Shown in pieces: positions 36,401-43,713 of a stretch of 64,000 nucleotides of DNA. Every line of letters starts with the position of its first letter. Position 1 is the stretch's first letter. The notes below the pieces were generated by a model, which searched no databases, had not been told where the DNA came from, and saw only the letters and a list, made by a program, of their open reading frames with translations. Both the position numbers and the translations under genes were made by a program. Source of the stretch: Paraburkholderia acidicola. Its GTDB lineage: Bacteria; Pseudomonadota; Gammaproteobacteria; Burkholderiales; Burkholderiaceae. The DNA is taken from contig NZ_MTZV01000006.1 of NCBI RefSeq assembly GCF_002362315.1, positions 1,674,001 to 1,738,000 of the forward strand, read 5' to 3'.

Positions 36401-39400
36401 CCGCCAATGCGCCTTGGTAAATGACATAGGTTTTCGCAAGGGTCAGGTCAGTTTCGTAGCCAGACCAGACGCCGTCCGTCTCACCGCCAAGCACAGTCAA
36501 CCGGGTTACGATCCGGTCAATCTGGCGCATTTCGCGCATGCGCTGAAGGTCCTCGCGCGCGGCATCGCCACATTGTCCGTGGCTCACAGGGTCGAGACCG
36601 ACGTCCTCCCAAGTACCCCGAACGCGGGCCTGCTTAAGCGCTCCCTGGAACCCAAGCGATGCACGCGCAACGTCTAGCTCTGTTTTCAGTCCGGCCCAAG
36701 CATTGGAGGTGAGTAGCGACAGGTCGTCGAGTGCTCTGATATCAGTTTGGAGCGCGTCTATCTTCACGAGACGCTCGATGTCGGCGCCAATGTCTGGCTC
36801 CGCTCCCCCGTTTGCCAGCTCCTTCAGCTTCTTGGTCAGAGCACGGCGTCGCATCATGCTCATCGGCCACGACGAGTCTTCCAGTTCGCGCCAATCCGAC
36901 TGGAGTTGCCGAACGATTGCCGTAGAAATCTCCTCTCTGTAGGACAATGTCATCTGGCCCAGCAATTCTTGCCGGTCGCGCAACAGCACGACGCCCAACG
37001 AAAGTCGGGAACACAAGGTATCGCTCCACGGCCGCGAAAGCTGTGCCTGCAGCTCGGCATATCTAGTCAGATGAGCAACACCAAGTCGTATGTCTTCGAG
37101 GACCTGGCCGCCACGAGGCAATGACAGGGAGCCGTGTAGCTCGCGGTGGCGTTCAACTAGCAGAACGGCCTGACGCAAGCTATCAGCAATCGTCTTCGCA
37201 TCCGGCCGCAAAACGAACCGCCAATCGCGGCCTGACGCAGCAGGCAGCGTCGTCGCGAGTAACCGAAGACCTTCGCGAATTCGTGGTTCCAACGGCAATG
37301 CCGGCAGTCCAATCGCTGTCCTCAGCGCTTCAACTGCTGCTTCATATTTGTCGGTAGCAGGGCTGACACCGCGAGCCGCGTCCAGAAGTGCCGCCTGCCA
37401 AAGGGGTGACCATTCGATCTGGGAGATGTGGGCCAGAGGGCTTTCGGTAAGTTGTCGCTCTCCCATGACTTTTGCGTGGACGTCGAGAAGCTCGGCCGTC
37501 TCACGAAGCATCCGCATCGCTTCCGAGTTATGGATTTGCGCAGATGACCAGGATAGCTGGAGGACGGGCAAGTCGTGCCCAGCCACCACCTTGCCGATCG
37601 CTTCGTAGACGCTCAGTCCGTTCGAATGGCGAAGATGCAACCGTTCGACGTAGCCATTCAACTGCGAACGAAGCCCCTCAAGACGGACAGCTTCAGCGTG
37701 CCATTCGTCAGGTGCCATCGCTGAGGTGGCGTCCCACGAGGTTCGAAGTTGTTCCAGCACCTCCGTCTTGCGTGCCTTGCTCGAATGCAACTCGAGACAG
37801 AAGTTACCGAGGCCAACGTCGGCGAGGCGTCGGTACACGACATCGAGCGCTGCCATCTTCTGCGACACGAAGAGAACGCGCTTACGTTCAGCCAGGCATT
37901 GGGCGATAAGATTCGAGATGGTTTGGCTCTTGCCCGTGCCCGGCGGGCCAATCAGGACAAAGTCTTTGCCCTTACTCCCAGCCACAACTGCTGATAATTG
38001 TGAGGAGTCGGCCGGCAGCGGACAGAACGTCTCCTTCACCGGAAGCTCGACATCCAGCCTGCGAACATCAGGAAATTCGACGGTGCTTTCATACGCATCA
38101 CGCGGTGTCTCGATAAGGTGACGGACCACGGCGTTCTGTTTCAACTGCTCCGTACGTTCGGTCAAGTCCTTCCACATCAGATACTTGGCAAACGAGAACG
38201 TGGCAAGCACAACGTCTTCCGCAACTTCCCAACCTTTTATGTCCTTCACTGCGCTGGACACGGTCTTCCATATTCCCGCGATGTCGAGGCCGGAGTCGTC
38301 CTTCGGCAACTCCGTGTCTCGCACACCAAGCTCGAGCTCAAAGTCCTGCCGCAGCATTTCGAGGAGCGTCGGATTAAAACGTGCCTCATCATCGTACAGC
38401 TTCAGACTGAAGCCTGAGCGCGCACTGCGACGTTCAAGCGACACCGGGACCAAGATGAGAGGCGCGCGGTACTTCTTGTCATCCCTATCATCCCGAGTCC
38501 ACGACAAAAAGCCAAGCGCAAGGTACAACGTATTGGAACCACCCTCCTGAAGGGTAGTCCGCGAAGTCCGGAAAAGCTCGACGAGGCGCGAGTCCATTTC
38601 GTCCTGAGGCAGACCGACGAATACCTCTTTGCGCTTCAGTGCATCAAGCGCATGCTGGCGGTGAATATTCTCGCGCTCGCGTCCCTCGTGGATAGACTGA
38701 CTGCGAGGGTCGTTGCCGTCCATCAGGTCGGGACGGGTCAAAAGCTTTACAGCATGGCCCTCCGAGAGAATGTCTTCCAGATGACCGGCGTCAGGGGCAT
38801 CGAGCTTCAGCGACTTCTTCCCCGCCTTGAAGCTGAGCAAATTGTTTCGCAGTGACAGGTCAAGAAGCTTGCGCTGCCATCGGGTCAGCCGGTCTTCGGG
38901 ACGCTCAGGTGCGTCATTAGCTTGCCCCTCGTCCAGTTCGTCAGGTAGGTCGGGCGCCTGTTCGAAGGCTGCCTCGATGGTTTCGGATTCTGTTCCCACT
39001 GTGCCTCGCGCGACCGCCTGCTCGCTCGCCAACGGTTTGATGCGTTGCAGCCGAGCACGTCTGATATCGACTGCCAGTTGGAACTTCTGCTCCTCTTCCT
39101 CGGAAATCTGCTCTTCGCCACGGGAAATCGCATAGCTGAAGACGGGAAGCGGACGTTGTGTCAGCAGCGTCGACTCGAAAAGCACCATCTCTTTGAGCTT
39201 CACGCGTTTGCGCAGCGCCGTTATGTCGTCCACGACAGACGTCGAAAATTCTTCGGCCTTCAGCCAGACACCTGGAAACGCGTGCCCCTGTGTAAACACG
39301 AGCACGGAATTGAGGCCGGCCTGCTCAAGCGCTGCACACATGAATAATGCGAGGTCGAGGCACGTTCCAAGCCCCGAATCGACAATCTGACTGGGACCGC

Positions 39401-40061
39401 GGACCTTCTGGCCGGTATGTTCGAAACTGGCCGGCGGCAACGCGTAGTCGAGCCCCATCGCGCCGACGGCGTTCCAGATGGCGGACGCGAGTTCCCATGC
39501 CCGCCGAGCTCCGCCCTGATAGCCATCAAGTGCCCCAGGCTTCCCAGCTTTCCTAAGGACTTCTGCGGCCTGCTTCAGCACTCGTTCGATGGCCGGTTCG
39601 TTCGGTTGGACGAACGCAGCGACCATATCTGGGAGGGATGAAAGACCACCCCATTGGTTGCGCGGAAGGAGTTCGACCGTCGACTCGCTCGACGCGAGCT
39701 CGACCGGGACTTCCTGCCCTGTAATCAACTGGAGCCTTACGACCGCTTTCTCGGATTCGGTCAGACGGCTGAGTAGCGGGCCGTCGAGCGAAAGGTCAAG
39801 GTCGTTGATGCGTACTGCTTGCCCGGCACCGACATGGTCAATGTGCCAGGTTTTTGGCTTTAGGAATGAAGGTTCGGACGATGCGATTAGCCGCAATCCC
39901 GTGATTTCAGCCTCGGTGTCGTTCACAACAGACAACTCGCGGACGACGGGTACGGCATTCTGGAAGTCGGCCAGATTGACCTTGCCGGCAAGCGTGGCCT
40001 GAATCTGCACGCAACGCGGCTCCTCCGGCGTACCCGCCGGCTCGACACTAATGCTGTCCAT
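33441..40061 (-). CDS. hhe: Hhe-type antiphage protein: transglutaminase-like, DUF4011, SF1 helicase, Vsr-like nuclease, DUF3320
   Basis: 2206 residues, one uninterrupted frame. Domain order: a beta-rich N-terminus; a transglutaminase-like domain with GTCLDLALFM (Cys234) and TQGHAFPGVWL (His260); DUF4011 around RWQRKLLDLSLRNNLL (395-440); a superfamily 1 helicase with Walker A GPPGTGKSQT (about 705-714), a long coiled or helical insert (about 800-1500), Walker B VVVFDEASQIP (from about 1553), VGDPKQLPP, SWHYRSRHESL, VQGDERDVM and NVAITRARQ; a Vsr/DUF559-like nuclease (about 1852-1945) with SPFEKAVA, FRIDLGV and AGVECDGATYHRS; then a DUF3320-like region around RRIARAHGWVRTG. This order is that of the Hhe (DUF4011-helicase-Vsr-DUF3320) antiphage system. 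GGAGG lies four bases before the ATG. It heads the minus-strand accessory cluster. The activity predicted is helicase-coupled cleavage of foreign nucleic acid. Confidence 0.9.
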   Translation of the reverse strand: MDSISVEPAGTPEEPRCVQIQATLAGKVNLADFQNAVPVVRELSVVNDTEAEITGLRLIASSEPSFLKPKTWHIDHVGAGQAVRINDLDLSLDGPLLSRLTESEKAVVRLQLITGQEVPVELASSESTVELLPRNQWGGLSSLPDMVAAFVQPNEPAIERVLKQAAEVLRKAGKPGALDGYQGGARRAWELASAIWNAVGAMGLDYALPPASFEHTGQKVRGPSQIVDSGLGTCLDLALFMCAALEQAGLNSVLVFTQGHAFPGVWLKAEEFSTSVVDDITALRKRVKLKEMVLFESTLLTQRPLPVFSYAISRGEEQISEEEEQKFQLAVDIRRARLQRIKPLASEQAVARGTVGTESETIEAAFEQAPDLPDELDEGQANDAPERPEDRLTRWQRKLLDLSLRNNLLSFKAGKKSLKLDAPDAGHLEDILSEGHAVKLLTRPDLMDGNDPRSQSIHEGRERENIHRQHALDALKRKEVFVGLPQDEMDSRLVELFRTSRTTLQEGGSNTLYLALGFLSWTRDDRDDKKYRAPLILVPVSLERRSARSGFSLKLYDDEARFNPTLLEMLRQDFELELGVRDTELPKDDSGLDIAGIWKTVSSAVKDIKGWEVAEDVVLATFSFAKYLMWKDLTERTEQLKQNAVVRHLIETPRDAYESTVEFPDVRRLDVELPVKETFCPLPADSSQLSAVVAGSKGKDFVLIGPPGTGKSQTISNLIAQCLAERKRVLFVSQKMAALDVVYRRLADVGLGNFCLELHSSKARKTEVLEQLRTSWDATSAMAPDEWHAEAVRLEGLRSQLNGYVERLHLRHSNGLSVYEAIGKVVAGHDLPVLQLSWSSAQIHNSEAMRMLRETAELLDVHAKVMGERQLTESPLAHISQIEWSPLWQAALLDAARGVSPATDKYEAAVEALRTAIGLPALPLEPRIREGLRLLATTLPAASGRDWRFVLRPDAKTIADSLRQAVLLVERHRELHGSLSLPRGGQVLEDIRLGVAHLTRYAELQAQLSRPWSDTLCSRLSLGVVLLRDRQELLGQMTLSYREEISTAIVRQLQSDWRELEDSSWPMSMMRRRALTKKLKELANGGAEPDIGADIERLVKIDALQTDIRALDDLSLLTSNAWAGLKTELDVARASLGFQGALKQARVRGTWEDVGLDPVSHGQCGDAAREDLQRMREMRQIDRIVTRLTVLGGETDGVWSGYETDLTLAKTYVIYQGALAAARATSNWQDEGLVAIENGCAGATAAADLKKMREMVSLQGRLQDYQDLNAKTSGLWSGLQTKIEGIEPVLKFFEALSAALANLASNPETLAAVKAPVGLLLGDSNVLLEPTGVVAGAGHTYIGALQVLNDAVARFSRASGVPEFDKATLGELLPTQMAKRADDVIRSANRLHAWCAWRKARQQAFSLGLAPIVSGLEQGEVQLGRVQETFETDYCRWWLNAVVDADEVLRTFVSAEHEKRIRDFRELDERFINLTQAWVRAQLSAGHPSPERVSRSSEWGLLRYEMQKKTRHLPLRELMSQASSAVMRLTPCLLMSPLSIAQYLPAETANFDVVVFDEASQIPVWDAIGAMARAKQVIMVGDPKQLPPTSFFDRAESDVDDVDVETELESILEECIGANLPTMKLSWHYRSRHESLIAFSNYRYYGGDLVTFPSPVTSDRAVSFNHVSNGQYERGGARTNKPEAKALVADLVGRMKSSGFRDSGLTIGVVTFNAEQQSLIEDLLDEERRKDPTIEPYFLEAQLEPVFVKNLESVQGDERDVMYFSITYGPGIDGTMPMNFGPMNQQGGERRLNVAITRARQELRVFGSFRPEQMDLSRTQALGVRDLKHFLEFADRGARALGEVVAGSVGDFESPFEKAVAIALTQKGWALHSQVGVSAFRIDLGVVDPDAPGRYLAGVECDGATYHRSATARDRDKLREQVLRGLGWDILRIWSTDWWIDMQGTAEQIHDQLNALLNGQRANRAKTVQEASVLAEQVIANVMAMPDERAGNSIDTVEHVEATTDKPEDSAMPPTTYGCNAVAAHSNDQIEARFVEVDLAVEGYEVDANAFFDVAYDPMLLRLIEHVVRVEGPVRDEVLARRIARAHGWVRTGAKIQDRVIRLASQHYKGDAEDVGTFFHAKGDSGDVQIRFRRPVDGAARSVDEISLAELLALACEMMRAGHDEVSGVLAMAREVGLRKLNAGTRARLALAWLEARSSYSRGADV

Positions 40062-40477
40062 CTGGCCTCCGAATCGGCTTTGCCGATTTCGCTCTCTCGA
40101 TTCTGATTTCGCTGCCGACCACCCAGATTCAAATCGCCGAATAGGCCAACAAATAGCTGGCTACTTGCAGGTTATCCCAGCAGCCCAGATTCTGGCGGAC
40201 GCGCCCCACGACATGATCGCATAAATAGACTCGACAGCAACAATACCGGCTTGTTGCCCGCTTCCGCACTGGTGTCAAAATGCGACGCAACAGCCACGAC
40301 GATATCGGTCATGTCAAAGAACGCGCTCATCGCCGGACTGCGGCAGCCAAAAGAGCCGCAACAACGCAAAAAACGCGCGGCTTCCCTGAAGTGGAAGACT
40401 AATATGAAGTGCAGCAGCAACTTAGAGTTCAGTCGAACAGCCTCGCTGACGAACCTCCTACCCCGCGGAGAAGATTC
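40062..40477. other. Intergenic region upstream of the Hhe-type gene
   Basis: 416 bp between the Hhe-type start (minus) and the exonuclease remnant (plus). It must hold the Hhe promoter on the minus strand, and perhaps a promoter for the former plus-strand operon of which only the 5' scrap survives. A minus-strand frame (40172-40507) shows no domain. A small plus-strand frame at 40311-40481 is listed separately. Confidence 0.5.
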
Positions 40478-40481
40478 TTGA
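40311..40481 (+). CDS. Candidate 56-residue protein preceding the exonuclease remnant
   Basis: The frame starts with ATG and reads MSKNALIAGLRQPKEPQQRK, then a basic, Ser-rich tail. Its TGA stop overlaps the TTG start of the exonuclease remnant by two bases, as in translationally coupled genes. The ribosome binding site is weak and no family is recognised. It may be a real small gene of the lost operon or chance. Confidence 0.25.
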   Translation: MSKNALIAGLRQPKEPQQRKKRAASLKWKTNMKCSSNLEFSRTASLTNLLPRGEDS

Positions 40482-40531
40482 AATTCATTCACGCCGCAGA
40501 CATACATCTTGACGGCCCGTTGCTGGGATTA
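40478..40531 (+). pseudogene. 5' remnant of an SbcD-like DNA repair exonuclease (metallophosphoesterase)
   Basis: A TTG start preceded by GGAG (seven bases) opens the peptide MKFIHAADIHLDGPLLGL. This is the very conserved N-terminus of SbcD/YhaO-type metallophosphoesterase exonucleases, with the first metal ligands Asp-His (ADIHLD). After 18 codons the similarity ends, and the frame runs into the antisense of the DUF2164 gene, whose stop codon lies 5 bp further. The rest of the exonuclease and any SbcC-like partner are missing. I read this as a deletion or insertion scar at the right edge of the accessory block. Confidence 0.7.
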
Positions 40532-40536
40532 AGCAT

Positions 40537-40800
40537 CTACCGCTTCCTCTCATACTTCTTCCAATACCCAAACGCCTCCTCATGGCACTCCAGGTCCAGC
40601 TCTGACACACGCGCCTGCAAGCGCTCCTGAGCATCCTGAATCGCGATGTTGTAAATCACAGGCCCAAGCTCTTCCACGAAGAAATTCAGCAGCGCGCCAG
40701 CCTGGATATTACCGATGCGCTCTTCATGGTTCTCAGTGAAGTACCGCTGGATAGATTCAATTGCTTCCTTGCGTACGTCCTTGTCCAGTTCAATCGCCAT
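40537..40800 (-). CDS. DUF2164 family protein
   Basis: 87 residues, the usual size for DUF2164. It opens MAIELDKDVRKEAIESIQRY and contains the family segment EERIGNIQAGALLNFFVEEL; the C-terminus is rich in Lys and Arg. No function is known for the family; the protein is soluble and acidic-helical with no catalytic motif. Its stop codon lies only 5 bp from the exonuclease remnant, so the very C-terminus may be altered by the junction, although its length looks normal. It is probably the first core gene to the right of the accessory block. Confidence 0.85.
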   Translation of the reverse strand: MAIELDKDVRKEAIESIQRYFTENHEERIGNIQAGALLNFFVEELGPVIYNIAIQDAQERLQARVSELDLECHEEAFGYWKKYERKR

Positions 40801-40895
40801 GGCGTAGTCGCTCCGCTGTCACGAGGGCTGATGATATAAGCGCACAAAACCGACGCGCCGCTCCGATAAATCGATTATGCCGCAGCCCATTCACC

Positions 40896-41795
40896 TCACA
40901 TCGACCCGAACAGCGCAGTCACCCAGTCGACGAACACCCGCACCTTGGTGCTATATCGACGGCTAGGCGGATACACCACGTACACATCCATTGGATCGGG
41001 TCGCCACTCGGTGAGAACAGGCACCAGTTTCTTCTGCCTGATAAACGGTCGCACCATGAAGTCCAGCGTGTGCACGATGCCGAGACCCGCAAGCGCCGTG
41101 GCAAGATGCGCATTGCTTTCGCTAACGATCACATCGTTACGCACCTGGTCGAGCGTCAGCACCTCGTCGCCTCGCCGGAAAGCAAGCCGTTGCGTAGTAC
41201 CGCGGCTTGCCGAGAAGTAGCCGACCACAGGCATGTCCTTATCGACGATTTCCTGCGGATGTTTGGGCGTGCCGTACTTCGCCAGACACGCCGGCGTCGC
41301 GCACGTTGTCCATATAAGCCCGCCGATGCGGTGCGTGATCAAACCGGGATCGTCGGCGGTGCTGCGAATCGCGCAGTCGATGTTCTCCGCGATGAGATCG
41401 GCGGTCCGGTCCGTCACGCTCAACTGCACCTGGATGTCCGGATACCGCTCGCGAAACGCCGGCAGCGCAGGAATCAGGATGCCGCTCGCGGTCGACCCGC
41501 CCATATCGACCCTGAGTGCGCCGCGCGGACTCGCCTGGGCACGGCCCAGCGTCGCTTCGATGTCATCGAGTTCGCTGAGCAGATGGCGGGTGCGTTCGTA
41601 GTACGCGGCACCGTCGGTGGTTACGCTAACGCTTCTCGTACTGCGTTCCAGCAGTTTCACGCCAAGGTGCGCCTCCAGCGATTTGATCCACTTGCTCACC
41701 GTGGCATTGGGCATCTTCAGCGAGAGCGCGGCGCGTCCGAAACCGCCCGTTTCGACGACGCGGGCAAAAATGCGGATGGCCTGCAGATGATCCAT
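40896..41795 (-). CDS. LysR-family transcriptional regulator (DsdC/CrgA-like branch)
   Basis: 299 residues. The DNA-binding part is MDHLQAIRIFARVVETGGFG with KMPNATVSKWIKSLEAHLG, and the effector domain follows from about residue 90 with RGALRVDMGGSTASGILIP. The start at 41795 has GGAG eight bases upstream; a frame extension to 41831 is unlikely. It is divergent from the SDR operon with 137 bp between starts, which contains a T-N11-A-like inverted repeat. The likely role is control of the SDR-SnoaL genes. Confidence 0.93.
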   Translation of the reverse strand: MDHLQAIRIFARVVETGGFGRAALSLKMPNATVSKWIKSLEAHLGVKLLERSTRSVSVTTDGAAYYERTRHLLSELDDIEATLGRAQASPRGALRVDMGGSTASGILIPALPAFRERYPDIQVQLSVTDRTADLIAENIDCAIRSTADDPGLITHRIGGLIWTTCATPACLAKYGTPKHPQEIVDKDMPVVGYFSASRGTTQRLAFRRGDEVLTLDQVRNDVIVSESNAHLATALAGLGIVHTLDFMVRPFIRQKKLVPVLTEWRPDPMDVYVVYPPSRRYSTKVRVFVDWVTALFGSM

Positions 41796-41838
41796 CGGTT
41801 CGACTCCAGAATGACGTGCGACGGCGTCCATTATTCAC

Positions 41839-41863
41839 ATCTGTGTATAAAGAATCCACAGAT
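41839..41863. promoter_or_regulatory. Inverted repeat ATCTGTG-N11-CACAGAT, probable LysR site
   Basis: Two 7-bp arms with an 11-base spacer lie between the divergent LysR and SDR genes, 44 bp upstream of the regulator start. The spacing equals the T-N11-A pattern of LysR operators. The overlapping CACA-TC-TGTG adds a second short dyad. Confidence 0.6.
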
Positions 41864-41932
41864 AGCCTATTTATATCCGTACGTGTTTTCAATAAGCTGC
41901 AGTTATTGAACCCGGCCGCAAGGAGGCCAGCC

Positions 41933-42715
41933 ATGACTGCTTCGCTCTACACCAACATCCACACGACAAAACATGCCGGCAAGGTTGCGCTCGTCACCGG
42001 CGGCAGCACCGGTATCGGTCTTGCTACGGCAAAGCGTCTCGCTCGCGAGGGCGCCACGGTATTCATCACCGGGCGGCGCCAGGCGGAGCTCGATGCCGCA
42101 GTCGCCGAAATCGGCCACGGCGCCACGGCGATTCGTGGCGATATCTCGGTGGCGGCCGATCTCGAGCGCATCGTGAAGGTCGTATCGGCGGCTCGCGAGC
42201 GAATCGATATCCTGTTCGCCAACGCCGGCGGCGGCGAATTCGTGCCGCTTGGCGAAATCACCGAAGCGCAATTCGACAAGTACGTCGGCATCAACATGAA
42301 AGGCACGCTGTTCACCGTGCAAAGCGCGCTGCCGTTCATGCCTGCGGGCAGTTCGATCGTGATCACCGGTTCGATCACATCGGTACAAGGTGTGCCGGCA
42401 TTCGGCGTCTATGCGGCCACGAAGGCTGCCTTGCGCTCATTTGCGCGCACCTGGTCGTCGGATCTCAAAGGACGCAACATCCGCGTCAATGTCGTCGCGC
42501 CGGGCGTGGTCCCTACGCCTGCCTACACGACCGAGCTCAAGATGACCGATGAGCAGATCGAGGCCTACAGCCAGCAAATGTCCGCAACGACGCCGCTGGG
42601 CCGCGTCGGCACCACCGACGAAATCGCCAAAGCCGTGTCCTTTCTCGCCTCCGACGATGCGAGCTATATCACCGGTATCGAGTTGTTTGTCGACGGCGGC
42701 CTCGTGCAGGTCTGA
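41933..42715 (+). CDS. Short-chain dehydrogenase/reductase
   Basis: 260 residues, classical SDR. The NAD(P)-binding motif is VALVTGGSTGIGLATAKRLA with FITGRR after the second strand (the Arg residues favour NADP). Next come FANAGGGEF, the catalytic Ser in IVITGSITSVQG, and the YxxxK pair in YAATKAAL. The C-terminus FVDGGLVQV is typical. AGGAGG lies seven bases before the ATG at 41933. It heads a likely three-gene unit with two SnoaL-like proteins and is divergent from a LysR regulator. The substrate is unknown. Confidence 0.95.
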   Translation: MTASLYTNIHTTKHAGKVALVTGGSTGIGLATAKRLAREGATVFITGRRQAELDAAVAEIGHGATAIRGDISVAADLERIVKVVSAARERIDILFANAGGGEFVPLGEITEAQFDKYVGINMKGTLFTVQSALPFMPAGSSIVITGSITSVQGVPAFGVYAATKAALRSFARTWSSDLKGRNIRVNVVAPGVVPTPAYTTELKMTDEQIEAYSQQMSATTPLGRVGTTDEIAKAVSFLASDDASYITGIELFVDGGLVQV

Positions 42716-42746
42716 TTGATCAACGCGGCACAAACGGAAAACCATC

Positions 42747-43157
42747 ATGAGTTCAGCAGAGAACCTTCGCGTTGCCCAATTGTTCCTTGAAAAAATGGGC
42801 TCGGGAGCGAGCGTCGATGAGATTGCAGCGTTGTGCGCCGCCGATCTCGACTTCAACATTCCGGGCGATACCGGCGTGCTGCCCTGGGTCGGTCACAAGA
42901 CGGGACGTGAGGCCATGTCCGATTTCGTGAGCGGTATACGGGCTTCGGTCGAGAGCGTCAGTTTCAACATTCAGGATGTCCTTGCAAGCGACGCAAGGGC
43001 CGTCGTTCTCGGCCACCTGCAATCGCGAATCAAAGCCACCGGCAAACTGATCGACACCGCATTCGCGTTCGTCCTGACGTTCTCCTCGGAGGGAAAGATC
43101 GCGAGCTTTCTGATGTTCGAAGACAGCTTCGCCGTATCGGTAGCGGCTCGACATTGA
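42747..43157 (+). CDS. SnoaL-like/NTF2-fold protein
   Basis: 136 residues with the cone-shaped NTF2-like fold suggested by LRVAQLFLEKMGSG, IAALCAADLDFNIP, GREAMSDFVSGI and a late strand pair FAFVLTFSSEGKIASFLMFE. Members are small-molecule isomerases or binding proteins of diverse activity. It starts 31 bp after the SDR stop with GGAAA upstream and is probably co-transcribed with it. Confidence 0.8.
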   Translation: MSSAENLRVAQLFLEKMGSGASVDEIAALCAADLDFNIPGDTGVLPWVGHKTGREAMSDFVSGIRASVESVSFNIQDVLASDARAVVLGHLQSRIKATGKLIDTAFAFVLTFSSEGKIASFLMFEDSFAVSVAARH

Positions 43158-43191
43158 TAGGCGTGCCTTCGACTACTCAAAGGAATCCGTG

Positions 43192-43545
43192 ATGCATTTC
43201 ACAGTGAATGAGCTTCTCAAACGAAACCTGCTCGGTATTTTCGGCGAGCGGGATGCCACAGCGCGCATGGCGGAACTGAAAGCTATCTGGCAGCCAGACG
43301 GTGTCTTCGTCGATCCGGACGGTCGACATGTCGGCATCGACGCCATCGACCAACGGGTTGCCCAGTTGCAGGCACGATTCCCCGGTTTCGATTTTGTCGA
43401 ACGGGGAGATGTACAGGCCATGCATGGCGTCGGGCGCGTTGCATGGGGCTATGGGCCTGAAGACAATCCGTCCACTGTGACCGGCGTCGACGTCGCCGTC
43501 TCGCGCGACGGCAAGATTCAAGAGCTATACGTGTTTCTGGACTGA
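43192..43545 (+). CDS. SnoaL-like/NTF2-fold protein
   Basis: 117 residues, a second NTF2-fold protein in the unit: FGERDATARMAELKAIWQPD, then GVFVDPDGRHVGIDAIDQRV and a C-terminal strand with DGKIQELYVFLD. AAGGA lies upstream of the GTG (43189) and ATG (43192) alternatives; ATG is chosen. It is only distantly similar to the preceding NTF2-like protein, so the two are probably not a recent duplication. It may act with the SDR on one substrate. Confidence 0.8.
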   Translation: MHFTVNELLKRNLLGIFGERDATARMAELKAIWQPDGVFVDPDGRHVGIDAIDQRVAQLQARFPGFDFVERGDVQAMHGVGRVAWGYGPEDNPSTVTGVDVAVSRDGKIQELYVFLD

Positions 43546-43713
43546 CGAACTGCGCTCGTCGTAGTCACGTGTTCCGCCGCGCTGGTCGTACGCCCCGGTT
43601 TTGCACGGCCGCGGGGTTGCTGATAGCATCGGACGGCATCTGTAACGTTACGGACCCGCTGCAAGCCGATCATCGCTTCCCCACGCTTCTGCCCTTCCCG
43701 CCCGGCGCCGACC

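Noticed and set aside
40172..40507. A 111-codon minus-strand open frame upstream of the Hhe-type gene
   Set aside because: No domain, no ribosome binding site, and it overlaps the exonuclease remnant on the other strand.
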